From: Oscillospiraceae bacterium
Lineage (GTDB): Bacteria; Bacillota; Clostridia; Oscillospirales; Oscillospiraceae
Assembly: GCA_015068035.1 (NCBI GenBank)
Contig: SVLI01000001.1
Location: 248,001 to 312,000 of the forward strand
DNA: 64,000 bases
Direction of reading: 5' to 3'
The notes below the pieces were generated by a model, which saw nothing but the letters and a program-made list of their open reading frames with translations, searched no databases and had not been told where the DNA came from. Position numbers and translations under genes: made by a program. Shown here one piece after another: positions 52,751 through 62,952 of this stretch (position 1 is its first letter; each line of letters begins with the position of its first letter).

Positions 52751-54691
52751 ATGCAAGTGTCCGATTTGAGTGAAAAGATCACACAGGAATACGACGCCAG
52801 TCAAATTCAGGTTCTGGAAGGACTGGAAGCCGTCCGCAAGAGACCGGGTATGTATATCGGCTCCACTTCGTCGAGCGGTTTGCACCATCTGGTTTATGAG
52901 ATTACAGATAACGCCATAGACGAAGCGCTGGCGGGCTACTGTAAGAACATCGGCGTCACCATTGAACAGGGCGACATCATTCGCGTCACGGATGACGGCC
53001 GTGGCATCCCGGTTGACATTCAGGAACAGACCGGTAAACCCGCGCTGGAGGTCGTCTATACCGTGCTGCACGCGGGCGGTAAGTTTGGCGGCGGCGGATA
53101 TAAGGTCTCCGGCGGTTTGCACGGCGTCGGTGCAAGCGTTGTCAACGCGCTTTCCGAGTGGCTTGAGGTGCAGGTGCACAAAAACGGGAACATCTATGAG
53201 ATGAAGTTTGCCCGCGGCAGCATTACGCAGAGCATGAAGATCATCGGAAAAACGGACCGTACCGGTACAACTGTCCGCTTCAAGCCGGATCCCGAGATGT
53301 TCACAGACACCACGGTTTACGATTATGAAATTCTCCGCAAGCGTATGCAGGAGGAGGCCTTCCTCAACGCCGGCATCTCCATCACCGTTTCGGACGAGCG
53401 CGAGGGACAGGAACAGAGCGTTACAATGTGCTATGAGGGCGGCATCCGCGAGTATATCCGTTTCCTCAATGCCAACAAAACGCCTGTGCATGAGAAAATC
53501 GTCTACATGACGGGGCAGAAGGATGATGCTATCGCCGAGCTTGCGCTGCAGTATACGGACACCTATAACGAGGTGATCGTTTCCTTTGCCAACAACGTGC
53601 ATACGCCGGAGGGCGGCATGCATGAGGAGGGTTTCCGCCGCGCGCTGACAAACGTGCTCAACAGCTACGGCCGGAAGATGAACATCCTTAAAAATGACGA
53701 AAAAGTTTCCGGTGAGGATTGCCGCGAGGGCATCACCTGCGTTATCTCCGTCAAGCTGACGGAAGCGCAGTTTGAAGGCCAGACCAAGGCCAAACTTGGC
53801 AACAGCGAAATCCGCACTCTGGTCAATAATATTGTTTCCGACAAGCTTGAGCAGTTTCTGGAGGAGAATCCGGACGTCGGCAAATCCATTCTGGAAAAGG
53901 CGCTTATGGCCAACCGCGCGCGCGAGGCGGCCAGAAAAGCGCGTGAGGCCGTGCGCCGCAAGACGGGGCTCGAGAGCGGCCAGATGCCCGATAAGCTGCA
54001 GGACTGCAACGAGCGCGACCCCTCCCTTTGCGAGCTGTATATCGTCGAGGGCGATTCGGCAGCCGGCTCCGCCATCGGCGGCCGTGATTCCCGTTTTCAG
54101 GCCATCCTTGCCATGTGGGGCAAGATGCTCAACGTCGAAAAGGCGCGTGTGGACAAGATATACGGCAACGACAAGCTGCAGCCGCTGATCACGGCGCTCG
54201 GCGCGGGCATCGGGGACGAGTTCAACATTGAAAAGCTTCGCTATCATAAAATCATCATCATGTCCGATGCGGACGTGGACGGTGCGCACATCCGCACCCT
54301 GCTTTTGACCTTCTTCTTCCGCTATATGCGCCCGCTGATCGAAAACGGCTATGTCTATTCCGCCGTGCCGCCGCTGTATAAGCTCACACGCGGCAAAACG
54401 GTGCGCGTGGCCTATTCGGATGCAGAGCGCGATCAGGTCTCTTCCGAAATGCGCGCGGACAATCCCAATGCCCGGATTGAGATCAACCGTTATAAAGGTC
54501 TTGGTGAGATGGACAAGCACGAACTGTGGGAGACCACCATGGATCCGGAAAAGCGCACGCTGCGCCGCATCACGCTGGAAGATGCCATCATGGCTGACCA
54601 GATTTTCACAATCCTCATGGGCGAGGAAGTCGAACCCCGCAAGGACTGGATCGAAAGAAATGCCAGATATGCGATTAATCTTGACGTTTAA
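52751..54691 (+). CDS. gyrB: DNA gyrase subunit B
   Basis: 646 residues. ATPase and TOPRIM subunit of gyrase. The GHKL ATPase has [22 protein letters not shown] and [15 protein letters not shown]. The TOPRIM has EGDSAAGSA and [14 protein letters not shown]. The C-terminus shows [24 protein letters not shown] lies 3 bases before ATG 52751 but 9 before GTG 52757, so the GTG may be the true start. The frame back to 52691 crosses a hairpin and is unlikely. gyrA follows after 14 bases. Confidence 0.96.
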   Translation: MQVSDLSEKITQEYDASQIQVLEGLEAVRKRPGMYIGSTSSSGLHHLVYEITDNAIDEALAGYCKNIGVTIEQGDIIRVTDDGRGIPVDIQEQTGKPALEVVYTVLHAGGKFGGGGYKVSGGLHGVGASVVNALSEWLEVQVHKNGNIYEMKFARGSITQSMKIIGKTDRTGTTVRFKPDPEMFTDTTVYDYEILRKRMQEEAFLNAGISITVSDEREGQEQSVTMCYEGGIREYIRFLNANKTPVHEKIVYMTGQKDDAIAELALQYTDTYNEVIVSFANNVHTPEGGMHEEGFRRALTNVLNSYGRKMNILKNDEKVSGEDCREGITCVISVKLTEAQFEGQTKAKLGNSEIRTLVNNIVSDKLEQFLEENPDVGKSILEKALMANRAREAARKAREAVRRKTGLESGQMPDKLQDCNERDPSLCELYIVEGDSAAGSAIGGRDSRFQAILAMWGKMLNVEKARVDKIYGNDKLQPLITALGAGIGDEFNIEKLRYHKIIIMSDADVDGAHIRTLLLTFFFRYMRPLIENGYVYSAVPPLYKLTRGKTVRVAYSDAERDQVSSEMRADNPNARIEINRYKGLGEMDKHELWETTMDPEKRTLRRITLEDAIMADQIFTILMGEEVEPRKDWIERNARYAINLDV

Positions 54692-54705
54692 GGAGGTGAC
54701 GCAGC

Positions 54706-57204
54706 ATGGCACACAACCGCAACTATAAGCCGGAGGATATTCTCTTTCCCAACCAGGTGATTACAGAGTCCAATCTGGTGCAGGAGATGGAAAATTCCTT
54801 CCTGGAATACGCTATGAGCGTCATCAAGTCCCGCGCTCTGCCGGATGTGCGGGACGGTCTCAAACCGGTGCACCGCCGCATACTTTATACGATGTATGAA
54901 AGCGGCCTGACCTCCGATAAAGCCTTTAAGAAATCCGCCACCTGTGTCGGTGACGTATTGGGTAAATACCACCCGCACGGCGACACGTCGGTTTACGATG
55001 CGATGGTGCGTCTTGCGCAGGATTTCTCCATGCGCTATATGCTGGTGGACGGCCACGGCAACTTCGGTGACGTGGACGGCAACCCCCCCGCGGCTTACCG
55101 TTATACCGAGGCGCGCATGTCCAAAATCTCCAACGAGATGCTGCGGGATATCGACAAGGAAACTGTGGAATGGGATCCGAACTTCGATGAGAGCCGCAAG
55201 GAGCCGCGCGTGCTGCCCAGCCGTTTTCCGAACCTGCTGGTCAACGGATCTTCCGGTATCGCCGTCGGCATGGCCACGAATATCCCGCCGCACAATCTCC
55301 GCGAGGTGATTGATGCCTGCGTCTGCGTGATCGACAATCCGGACGCCGGCCTGCCCGAACTGATGGAGCACATCAAGGGGCCGGATTTCCCCACGAAGGG
55401 CATTATCATGGGACGAAGCGGTATCCGCGCTGCCTATGCCACCGGCAGAGGCAAGGTGGTTGTGCGCGCGCGAGCGGAATTTGAGGAATTCAACAAGGAC
55501 CGCACCCGCATCATCATCACCGAGCTGCCCTATCAGGTAAACAAGAAAATGCTCATCAAGAATATTGCGGAGCAGGTCAAGGATAAGCGGCTGGACGGCA
55601 TCTCCGATCTGCGCGACGAGACCGACCGCAACGGCATGCGCATTGTCATCGAGCTCAAGCGTGATGCAAATCCGCAGGTTGAGCTCAATAAGCTTTATAA
55701 GCAGACGGCGCTGCAGAGCAACTTCTCTATCATCATGCTCGCGCTGGTGGACGATCAGACGCAGCCGAAGATCCTCTCCCTGCGGCAGATTATCGATGAG
55801 TATATCCGCTTCCAGGAGGAAGTTCTCGTCCGGCGGACGCGTTATGACCTGAAAAAAGCCAAAGAACGCGCCCATCTGCTGGAAGGCCTGCTCATCGCGC
55901 AGGATAATATTGATGAAGTCATCCGTATCATCCGCACGAGCTATGACGAAGCGCGTGAGCGCCTGATGGAGCGCTTCAGCCTCGACGAGGTGCAGGCGCA
56001 GGCCATTCTGGATATGCGCCTTAAGGCTCTGCAGGGTCTGGACCGCGAAAAACTGCAGGCGGAATATGAAGAGCTTGAAAAGCGCATCTCCTATTATAAC
56101 AGTCTGCTTGCCGATGAGAGCCTGCTCCGCGGCGTGCTCAAAGAGGAACTGCTCGCCATTCGGGATAAATACGGAGACGACCGCCGCACCGAAATTCAGG
56201 AGGTTGAGGACGAGATCGACATCGAGGATCTCATTGTCGAGGAACAGTGCGTCTTCACCATGACGGCCGGCGGCTATATCAAGCGTACGCCTGCAAGCGA
56301 ATATGCTTCTCAGGGTAAGGGAGGCATGGGCAAGCGCTCCATGTCCACGCGGGACGAGGATTACGTCTGCACGGTGTTCACCTCCTCGAGCCATGATTAT
56401 ATTTTCTTCTTCACGGACAAGGGACGCGTGTTCCGCAAGAAGGGTTATCAGATTCCCGAAGCCGGCAGAGCGGCCCGCGGCACGAATATCGTGAACATTT
56501 TGCAGGTGGAAGCCGGAGAAAAGGTATCCGCCATGATCCACACCCGCTCGCTGGATAATGAGGATCTGTTCCTCACCATGATCACGCGAAACGGCACGGT
56601 CAAGCGTCTGCCCGTTTCCGCGCTCAAGCACATCCGTCAGAGCGGCATTCGCGCGCTCACGCTCGACGAGGGCGACGAGCTCATCGAGGTCAAGGAAACC
56701 GACGGTAACATGTGCATCCTCATCGCCACGCATAACGGCATGGCCGTCTGCTTCGATGAAAACGATGTGCGTCCGATGGGACGAACTGCTGTCGGCGTGC
56801 GCGGCATCCGGCTGCGGGAAGGCGACTATGTTGTGGGCGCGGCGCGCATGCACGAGGGCAAAACTGTTCTGACCATAACCGAAAATGGCTATGGAAAGCG
56901 CACGCCTGTTGAAGAATACCGCGTGACGAATCGTGGCGGCATCGGTGTGAAAAACTATGAGTGTACCGCCAAAACCGGCAAGGTTGTCGGCGTCAAGGTC
57001 GTCTCCGCAGAGGAGGACGTTCTGCTCGTGACGCAAAACGGCATTCTCATTCGTACCGACGTACAGGCCATCCGCGTGGCAGGCCGCGCGACGCAGGGCG
57101 TTATCGTCATGCGCTTTAAGGACGAAGAGAATCGCGTGATCGGTATTGCCCTTGCAGAGAAAGAGCCGGAGGAAGAAAGTGCTGCGGCACAAACGGCTGA
57201 GTAA
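54706..57204 (+). CDS. gyrA: DNA gyrase subunit A
   Basis: 832 residues. Breakage-reunion subunit that introduces negative supercoils with GyrB. The catalytic Tyr133 is in [10 protein letters not shown]. The quinolone-determining loop is [13 protein letters not shown], with Thr94 and Asp98 at the positions of E. coli Ser83 and Asp87. The C-terminal beta-pinwheel carries a GyrA-box-like [10 protein letters not shown], marking it as gyrase rather than ParC. AGGAGG precedes ATG at 54706. Confidence 0.96.
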   Translation: MAHNRNYKPEDILFPNQVITESNLVQEMENSFLEYAMSVIKSRALPDVRDGLKPVHRRILYTMYESGLTSDKAFKKSATCVGDVLGKYHPHGDTSVYDAMVRLAQDFSMRYMLVDGHGNFGDVDGNPPAAYRYTEARMSKISNEMLRDIDKETVEWDPNFDESRKEPRVLPSRFPNLLVNGSSGIAVGMATNIPPHNLREVIDACVCVIDNPDAGLPELMEHIKGPDFPTKGIIMGRSGIRAAYATGRGKVVVRARAEFEEFNKDRTRIIITELPYQVNKKMLIKNIAEQVKDKRLDGISDLRDETDRNGMRIVIELKRDANPQVELNKLYKQTALQSNFSIIMLALVDDQTQPKILSLRQIIDEYIRFQEEVLVRRTRYDLKKAKERAHLLEGLLIAQDNIDEVIRIIRTSYDEARERLMERFSLDEVQAQAILDMRLKALQGLDREKLQAEYEELEKRISYYNSLLADESLLRGVLKEELLAIRDKYGDDRRTEIQEVEDEIDIEDLIVEEQCVFTMTAGGYIKRTPASEYASQGKGGMGKRSMSTRDEDYVCTVFTSSSHDYIFFFTDKGRVFRKKGYQIPEAGRAARGTNIVNILQVEAGEKVSAMIHTRSLDNEDLFLTMITRNGTVKRLPVSALKHIRQSGIRALTLDEGDELIEVKETDGNMCILIATHNGMAVCFDENDVRPMGRTAVGVRGIRLREGDYVVGAARMHEGKTVLTITENGYGKRTPVEEYRVTNRGGIGVKNYECTAKTGKVVGVKVVSAEEDVLLVTQNGILIRTDVQAIRVAGRATQGVIVMRFKDEENRVIGIALAEKEPEEESAAAQTAE

Positions 57205-57210
57205 GCGCCG

Positions 57211-57239
57211 TTGACTTTTTCCGGTAAACGCTGTATAGT
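57211..57239 (+). promoter_or_regulatory. hemW promoter
   Basis: TTGACT (57211-57216), a 17-bp spacer and TATAGT (57234-57239), seven bases after the gyrA stop. Confidence 0.7.
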
Positions 57240-57269
57240 ACAAAGTCCAATCTAAAAGGATCGTTTTTT

Positions 57270-58481
57270 ATGGACAAAACCCTTGGAATTTATATTCATT
57301 TGCCGTTTTGCGCCAGTCGCTGTCAGTATTGCGATTTCTGCTCGACAACGGGTGAACCCCGAAAAATGTCCAAGTATCAGGAAGCGCTGATCACCCATAT
57401 CCGGGAGAGTACGCAGGCCCTTTCGCCCTATCTGATCGACACGGTGTATTTCGGCGGCGGCACGCCGAGCTTTTACGGCGCGAAGCGCATTGTAGAGCTG
57501 CTTACGGAGCTGAAAACCTGCGGCAACGTACTCAAAAGCGCGGAAATCACCGTCGAGTGTAATCCGGACAGCATGAAGCTGTGGGATTTGAAGGCCCTGC
57601 GCAAGGCGGGCGTCAATCGCTTGAGCATCGGCATGCAGTCGGCAAATGATGACATTTTGAAGCTCATCGGCCGGCGGCATAACTTTGCGCAGGTGGAAAA
57701 GGGCGTAGAAATGGCGCGCAAAGCAGGCTTTGACAACATCAGCCTTGACCTCATCTACGGGCTGCCGAGCCAGACGCCCGGTGACTGGGCGGACAGTCTC
57801 AGCCACGCCCTCGCGCTCAAACCGGAGCATCTGAGCTGTTATGGGCTCAAGCTTGAGGAAGGCACGCCGATGTATAAATACAAGGATAGCCCCTTCCTCC
57901 CGACGGATGACGAGCAGGCGGACATGTATCTCTACACGGTGGAGACGTTGCAGAGCTTTGGTTATGCGCAGTATGAGATCAGCAACTTTGCCCTGCGCGG
58001 CTATGAATCGCGCCACAACCTAAAATACTGGATGCTTGATGAGTATATGAGCTTCGGCGCTTCGGCGCATTCTTTCGTCAGCGACACGCGATACAGTTAT
58101 GTGGCAGATATGCAGGGCTATGTTGATGGAGTAATGGGTGTTAACGGGGCGAAGCTGCTTGACGAGTTTGAACCCTGCACACCGCAGAGTCTTGCAGCGG
58201 AGTATCTCATGCTCGGCATGCGCACCACACGTGGCATCTCGCGCGAGGAGTACCGTTCCATTTATCTCAGCGAGTTTGACGATGTGGAGCGTCTCCTGCA
58301 GAAATATGTTAAAAAAGGCTGGGCGGCCGAAGAAAAAGGCCGTTGGCATTTCACGACTACGGGTTTTCTGGTGTCCAACCCGCTCATTGGTGCGCTGATG
58401 GAAGCGCAGGCGCAGCAGAAAATCAGCGCTTTCCCCTGGCTGGGGGATGACGATGAGGCCGCAACAGCGGCACGGGAATGA
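57270..58481 (+). CDS. hemW: radical SAM heme chaperone HemW
   Basis: 403 residues. Radical SAM protein related to HemN; family members bind heme and are thought to deliver it to respiratory enzymes rather than act as coproporphyrinogen oxidase. The cluster motif is CASRCQYC (Cys14, 18, 21), followed by Cys24. FGGGTPS and the C-terminal HemN-like domain are present. AAAAGGA precedes ATG at 57270. Confidence 0.93.
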   Translation: MDKTLGIYIHLPFCASRCQYCDFCSTTGEPRKMSKYQEALITHIRESTQALSPYLIDTVYFGGGTPSFYGAKRIVELLTELKTCGNVLKSAEITVECNPDSMKLWDLKALRKAGVNRLSIGMQSANDDILKLIGRRHNFAQVEKGVEMARKAGFDNISLDLIYGLPSQTPGDWADSLSHALALKPEHLSCYGLKLEEGTPMYKYKDSPFLPTDDEQADMYLYTVETLQSFGYAQYEISNFALRGYESRHNLKYWMLDEYMSFGASAHSFVSDTRYSYVADMQGYVDGVMGVNGAKLLDEFEPCTPQSLAAEYLMLGMRTTRGISREEYRSIYLSEFDDVERLLQKYVKKGWAAEEKGRWHFTTTGFLVSNPLIGALMEAQAQQKISAFPWLGDDDEAATAARE

Positions 58482-58517
58482 CGCATGCCGCGTATGTGCG
58501 GAACAGAGGTTTGATTT

Positions 58518-60305
58518 ATGACAAAGAATAAGAGCAAAAACACAAAGAGCGGAAAGAAAACCGCTCGCTCCAAGAGTTGGATCGCAGCACCGATTGCGGC
58601 AGGCGTTCTGATTCTGGCTGTGCTCGTGCTGAGCATCTGCGCGAGTCTTGAAACGGGGGTTTATCCCGGCGTGCGCGTGGAGGGCGTGGAACTCGGTGGC
58701 ATGACGGCCATTGAGGCGGCTGACGCTCTGCGCGAGAGCGGCGTGATCCGGGATGAAAACATCACACTCACGGTGAACATGCCGGCAGATAATCAGCTGG
58801 TTATCGATGCGATGGAGGCCGGCGCTGTGCCGAGTGTGGAGAGCGCTGCGACGCAGGCCTATAACTACGGCCGAAGCAAGGGCTTCCTGGGTCGCGGTTT
58901 TGCCTGGTTGCGCGGCAATCTTGGCGGCGTGGAGCTCGGCACGGAGAGCGGCGAGACGGTGCTGGATGAAGAATACATCCGTCAGTGCGTCAAAGAGGCC
59001 GCTGCCCGGGCGGACGAGGCGCTGATGGGCAGCGATATGAAGATCGGCGAGAAGGAGCTTCAGCTCGTCAAGGGCATCGGTCAGGTGCTTGTGGATGAGG
59101 AAGCGCTGTGCGCCGATGTGATGGCCGCGCTGCAGAGCGGGGACTTCACGGGATTTTCTTACATACCCGAGATGGTCGGGGATGAGGGCATTGATTTGGC
59201 TGCGCTGCGCGAGAAGGTTAAGACCGAGGCGCAGGATGCCGTTTTTGATAAGGAAACCGGCGTTTCCGACCATGTTGTTGGGCGTGACTTTGACCTGGAA
59301 GCAGCGCAAAAGCTTTGGGATGAGGCGGAACTGGGAGAGATGATTACCATTCCGTTTATCCTCACGGAGCCGGAGGTGACGCGCGAGTGGCTGGAGGATT
59401 CGCTCTTTGGCGACGAACTCGGCAAAATGGTCACATCGCTTGGCAGCAGCAATGGCAACCGACTGAATAACATTCAGCTTGCCTGTGCCGCCATCGACGG
59501 ATGGATTCTCATGCCGGGCGAGGAGTTTTCCTATAACGGCGTGGTTGGTGAGCGCACCATTGCGCGCGGTTATAAAGCGGCGGGCGCTTACAGCGGCGGT
59601 AAGGTTGTCACCGAAGTTGGCGGCGGCATCTGCCAGGTCAGCACAACGCTTTATTGCGCCGCTGTTTACGCCAATCTGCAGATCACCAACCGCCTCTGCC
59701 ATAACATGACTGTGTCCTATGTGCCGCTGGGTATGGACGCAACGGTGAGCTGGGGCGGACCGGATTTCAAGTTTGTCAACAGCCGTGAATATCCCATTAA
59801 GATCAAGACCAACGTGGATGTGGATGAGTGGACTGTGGAAATCTCCGTCTGGGGCACGGACACAGACGGAACCTACGTGAAATTTACCTCCGGCGGCTGG
59901 ACGATCTATGATAAGGATGGCGAAGAGGACGGTTACGGCGCGGTCAGCTATCGCGAAGTGTACAGTGCGGATGGTGTGTTGCTCTCCCGGACAAAGGAAG
60001 CAGACAGCCGCTACTATTTGGAGGACAAGGAAGAAGAGGAAGAAGAGGAAGAGCCGGAGCCGAGCCCGAGTCCGAGCCCGAGTCCGGAACCGAGTCCTGA
60101 ACCAAGCCCGGAACCCAGTCCCGAGCCCAGTCCGGAGCCGAGCCCGGAACCCAGTCCCGAGCCCAGTCCTGAACCGAGCCCCGAACCGAGTCCCGAGCCC
60201 AGTCCGGAACCGAGCCCCGAGCCGAGTCCGGAGCCGAGCCCGGAGCCGATCCCTGAGCCGAGTCCCGAACCGAGTCCTGAACCCACCGATCCGGTGGATG
60301 CTTAA
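58518..60305 (+). CDS. VanW family protein with Pro-Glu-Pro-Ser repeat tail
   Basis: 595 residues. A Lys-rich cytoplasmic start and one membrane helix (about 21-43) place the rest outside. Residues about 45-305 hold a predicted peptidoglycan-binding-like region seen in YoaR-type proteins. The VanW domain follows ([37 protein letters not shown]). The tail from about 511 is acidic and then PEPS repeats, likely extended through the cell wall. VanW domains occur beside vancomycin-resistance genes but their function is unknown; no such genes are here. Confidence 0.88.
   Translation: MTKNKSKNTKSGKKTARSKSWIAAPIAAGVLILAVLVLSICASLETGVYPGVRVEGVELGGMTAIEAADALRESGVIRDENITLTVNMPADNQLVIDAMEAGAVPSVESAATQAYNYGRSKGFLGRGFAWLRGNLGGVELGTESGETVLDEEYIRQCVKEAAARADEALMGSDMKIGEKELQLVKGIGQVLVDEEALCADVMAALQSGDFTGFSYIPEMVGDEGIDLAALREKVKTEAQDAVFDKETGVSDHVVGRDFDLEAAQKLWDEAELGEMITIPFILTEPEVTREWLEDSLFGDELGKMVTSLGSSNGNRLNNIQLACAAIDGWILMPGEEFSYNGVVGERTIARGYKAAGAYSGGKVVTEVGGGICQVSTTLYCAAVYANLQITNRLCHNMTVSYVPLGMDATVSWGGPDFKFVNSREYPIKIKTNVDVDEWTVEISVWGTDTDGTYVKFTSGGWTIYDKDGEEDGYGAVSYREVYSADGVLLSRTKEADSRYYLEDKEEEEEEEEPEPSPSPSPSPEPSPEPSPEPSPEPSPEPSPEPSPEPSPEPSPEPSPEPSPEPSPEPSPEPSPEPIPEPSPEPSPEPTDPVDA
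60053..60286 (+). repeat. in-gene tandem repeat encoding Pro-Glu-Pro-Ser
   Basis: About 18 tandem 12-bp units encode PEPS or PSPS, with one Ile interruption near 60249. Synonymous positions vary between units, so the DNA is not a pure satellite, but the protein repeat is regular. Confidence 0.9.
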
Positions 60306-60336
60306 TGATACAGGAAAACACAGGAGAGAAGTAAAA

Positions 60337-61914
60337 ATGGAAAACAAGGGAAAGTATTATCTGTCTACCGCCATCGCCTACACCAGCGGTAAGCCGCACA
60401 TTGGCAACACCTATGAGATCGTGCTGGCGGACGCCATCTGCCGTTTCAAGCGCCTTGAGGGCTATGACGTGTATTTCCAGACCGGCACCGACGAGCACGG
60501 TCAGAAGATTCAGGAAAAGGCCGAGGCCAAGGGCGTGACGCCGCAGGCTTTCGTGGACGACGTCGCCGGCGAGATCCGCCGCATCTGGGACGTGATGAAC
60601 ACGAGCTATGACCGCTTCGTGCGTACCACGGAGCCGAAGCACGAAAAGCAGGTGCAGAAGATCTTCCGCAAGCTCTATGAGCAGGGAGATATCTATAAGG
60701 GCAAGTACGAGGGTTGGTACTGTGTGCCGGACGAGTCCTTCTTCACGGAGGGACAGCTTGTGGACGGCAAGTGCCCCGACTGCGGACGCGAGGTTATCTG
60801 GGCAGAGGAAGAGGCTTACTTCTTCCGCATGAGCAAGTATGCCGATCAGCTCATCGAGCACATTGAGAAGCATCCGGAATTCATCCAGCCCGAGGGTCGC
60901 CGCAACGAGATGCTCAACAACTTCCTGCGCCCGGGTCTGCAGGATCTGTGCGTATCCCGCACCAGCTTCACCTGGGGCATCCCGGTGGACTTTGATCCGA
61001 AGCATGTCATCTATGTGTGGATCGACGCGCTTTCCAACTATATCACCCTGCCCGGTTATGATGTGGACGGCGATTGCGAAGAGGTTTATAAGAAATACTG
61101 GCCGGCGGATGTGCACCTGATCGGCAAGGACATTCTGCGTTTCCACACGATCTATTGGCCCATCATGCTTCTGGCGCTTGGTCTTGAACTGCCGAAGCAG
61201 ATTTTCGGCCATCCGTGGCTGCTTATGGGCGACGGCAAGATGAGCAAATCCAAGGGCAACGTCGTTTATGCCGACGATCTGGTGGATCTATTCGGCGTGG
61301 ACGCTGTGCGTTACTATCTGCTGCATGAGATGCCTTTCGCCTCGGACGGTACGCTCACGCATGAACTGATTATCGAGCGCGTCAACTCCGACCTGGCCAA
61401 CATTCTCGGCAACCTGGTCAACCGCAGCATCAGCATGTGCAACAAGTATTCTGCGGGCGTGCTCTCCGACCATGCCTGTGCCGGTGAGTTTGACAGCGAA
61501 CTCATCGAGCTGGCTTTGGCCACGCCGGCGCGTGCCGCGGCGAAGATGAAAGAGCTGCGCGTGGCGGACGCCATCGACGAAATCTTCACGCTGCTGCGCC
61601 GCGCGAACAAGTATGTCGACGAGACAACGCCGTGGATCCTCGGCAAGGATCCGGAGCAGAAGGAGCGCCTGGACACGGTGCTCTACAACCTGCTCGAGAC
61701 CATCCGCATCGCGGCAACGCTGCTCAAGCCCTTCCTGCCGGAGACGGCCGAGCGCATCTTCCAGCAGCTGAACATCGAGCCCAGCACCTGGGACGATCTG
61801 AACACTTTCGGTTATCTGCCTGCCGGACACACCGTCGGAAAGCCGGAAATCCTCTTTGCCCGCATCGACAAAGCCAAGAAGCTTCAGGAAATTCAGGAGA
61901 AGCAGGCGAACTAA
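60337..61914 (+). CDS. metG: methionyl-tRNA synthetase, short form
   Basis: 525 residues. Class I synthetase charging initiator and elongator tRNA-Met. HIGN is at 21-24 and the KMSKS loop in DGKMSKSKGN near residue 302. The connective zinc region has a CPDCG knuckle. It lacks the C-terminal tRNA-binding domain of longer enzymes such as B. subtilis MetG (664). AGGAGAG precedes ATG at 60337; the open frame back to 59908 overlaps the VanW gene in another frame and is not coding. Confidence 0.95.
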   Translation: MENKGKYYLSTAIAYTSGKPHIGNTYEIVLADAICRFKRLEGYDVYFQTGTDEHGQKIQEKAEAKGVTPQAFVDDVAGEIRRIWDVMNTSYDRFVRTTEPKHEKQVQKIFRKLYEQGDIYKGKYEGWYCVPDESFFTEGQLVDGKCPDCGREVIWAEEEAYFFRMSKYADQLIEHIEKHPEFIQPEGRRNEMLNNFLRPGLQDLCVSRTSFTWGIPVDFDPKHVIYVWIDALSNYITLPGYDVDGDCEEVYKKYWPADVHLIGKDILRFHTIYWPIMLLALGLELPKQIFGHPWLLMGDGKMSKSKGNVVYADDLVDLFGVDAVRYYLLHEMPFASDGTLTHELIIERVNSDLANILGNLVNRSISMCNKYSAGVLSDHACAGEFDSELIELALATPARAAAKMKELRVADAIDEIFTLLRRANKYVDETTPWILGKDPEQKERLDTVLYNLLETIRIAATLLKPFLPETAERIFQQLNIEPSTWDDLNTFGYLPAGHTVGKPEILFARIDKAKKLQEIQEKQAN

Positions 61915-61928
61915 GGATTATAAAGAGA

Positions 61929-61962
61929 AAAGCGCGTGCCGCAGAAGCGGCGCGCGCTTTTT
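61929..61962 (+). terminator. metG terminator
   Basis: A 14-bp stem (61929-61942 with 61947-61960, one G-U) followed by TTTTT. Confidence 0.85.
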
Positions 61963-61993
61963 CTGTGTGTATCTAAAAGGTTTGTCTGCTGTG

Positions 61994-62009
61994 AGGGCGC
62001 GAAAGCCCT
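61994..62009 (-). terminator. weak hairpin after nth
   Basis: AGGGC (61994-61998) pairs with GCCCT (62005-62009), 37 bases past the nth stop on the minus strand. No T run is seen; low support as a terminator. Confidence 0.3.
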
Positions 62010-62045
62010 GTGGAACGCTGTTTTTCCAATCCGCAGTGCAGCTTC

Positions 62046-62681
62046 CTATTCCCCGGAAAACTCCCGACAGAACTGACGGATGCAGCATTCTGCGCAATTT
62101 GGCTTTCGCGCAGCGCAGACAGCGCGTCCGTGCAAAACAATGCGGTGGCAGAAATCCGAGCTTTTCTCCGGCGGCAGTACCGCGCGGAGCTGCTTTTCGA
62201 TTTTTACAGGGTCTTTCTCTCCGTCGACCAGTCCGATGCGGTTCGACAGGCGGATGCAGTGCGTGTCCACCACCACGGCAGGCTGGGAGAAGATGTCTCC
62301 AAGGATGAGGTTCGCTGTCTTGCGGCCGACGCCGGGCAGGGCCGTGAGCGCCTCCATCGTGTCCGGCACCTTGCCGCCGTGCTTTTCGAGCAGCATCCGC
62401 GCGCACAGGACGATGTCCTTCGCCTTCGCCCGGAAAAATCCGCAGGAATGAATGTAAGGCTCAACCTCCTCCGGCTCGGCGGCGGCAAAAGCCTCCAGAC
62501 TCGGAAAGCGCGCAAACAGCGCGGGTGTGACAAGATTGACGCGCGCGTCCGTGCATTGGGCGGACAGGCGAACGGCAAACAGCAGCTCGTAGTCCTTCTC
62601 GTAGTGCAGCGCACACTCGGCCAGCGGATATTCTGTTTCAAGCGCGAGGATTATGCCCTCAATCTGTTCCGGTGTTCGCAT
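62046..62681 (-). CDS. nth: endonuclease III
   Basis: 211 residues. Base-excision-repair glycosylase/AP lyase for oxidised pyrimidines. The helix-hairpin-helix LPGVGRKTAN carries catalytic Lys121, and VVDTHCIRLSNR carries Asp139. The C-terminal 4Fe-4S motif fits C-x6-C-x2-C-x5-C exactly (CAARKPNCAECCIRQFC). ATG at 62681 follows AAAAGGAG; the extension to 62729 has no ribosome site. It is the only minus-strand gene right of the origin. Confidence 0.95.
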   Translation of the reverse strand: MRTPEQIEGIILALETEYPLAECALHYEKDYELLFAVRLSAQCTDARVNLVTPALFARFPSLEAFAAAEPEEVEPYIHSCGFFRAKAKDIVLCARMLLEKHGGKVPDTMEALTALPGVGRKTANLILGDIFSQPAVVVDTHCIRLSNRIGLVDGEKDPVKIEKQLRAVLPPEKSSDFCHRIVLHGRAVCAARKPNCAECCIRQFCREFSGE

Positions 62682-62766
62682 GGGCAGCGCTCCTTTTCTT
62701 GCAATTCCTTTGCTGACAGCATAGCACATTTTGCGAAAAAACGAAAGCCTTTTTCCGATTCCGTCA

Positions 62767-62795
62767 TTGTAAACGGAGCGCGGACAAGGTATAAT
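62767..62795 (+). promoter_or_regulatory. rarA promoter
   Basis: TTGTAA (62767-62772), a 17-bp spacer and a perfect TATAAT (62790-62795). The leader that follows is about 150 bases long. Confidence 0.75.
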
Positions 62796-62801
62796 AACCG
62801 C

Positions 62802-62942
62802 AGCGATTCCTGCGATTTATCGCTTTTGGCGGCGGCTTCGCCGCTATAAGAGCCTCGCGGGCGGACAGCCCGCAAAAATGTCCCTGCAGGCGAGCGATTT
62901 TGATTTGAAATATAAAGAACACACAAGGTGTGCAGAAGGAGG
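62802..62942 (+). promoter_or_regulatory. structured leader of rarA, unknown class
   Basis: Several GC-rich helices in a 150-base leader. AGCGAT pairs with ATCGCT. GCGGCG pairs with CGCCGC. GCGGGC (62857-62862) pairs with GCCCGC (62868-62873), whose loop GGACA (62863-62867) can pair with TGTCC (62879-62883), a possible pseudoknot with an AAAAA linker. CACAC/GTGTG lies just before the ribosome site. An alternative CTCGC/GCGAG helix (62854-62858 with 62890-62894) would compete. No known family is recognised. Confidence 0.4.
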
Positions 62943-62952
62943 CGCGGCAAAT

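Noticed and set aside
52598-54712. 704-residue open frame antisense to gyrB
   Set aside because: Same reason; gyrB carries all expected motifs on the plus strand.
54688-57243. 851-residue open frame antisense to gyrA
   Set aside because: A consequence of codon bias in gyrA. gyrA is fully supported; the antisense frame spans the gyrA start and stop and shows no domain.
60014-60286. Glycine-rich minus-strand frame opposite the PEPS repeat
   Set aside because: It is simply the reverse strand of the repeat, without start signals or a promoter.
60053-60286. CRISPR array
   Set aside because: The units are 12 bp, contiguous, in frame and coding; there are no spacers.
58518-60305. Vancomycin-resistance locus
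   Set aside because: Only a VanW-domain protein is present; no vanA/B/H/X/Y or sensor-regulator genes are in the window, and ddl at 16461 is a housekeeping type by context.
59908-60336. N-terminal extension of MetRS
   Set aside because: It overlaps the repeat tail of the VanW gene in a different frame and reads as Arg/Pro-rich noise; ATG 60337 begins a normal MetRS.
62802-62952. 6S RNA gene ahead of rarA
   Set aside because: The 5' and 3' ends do not pair into the long rod with a central bubble; kept only as a structured leader of unknown type.
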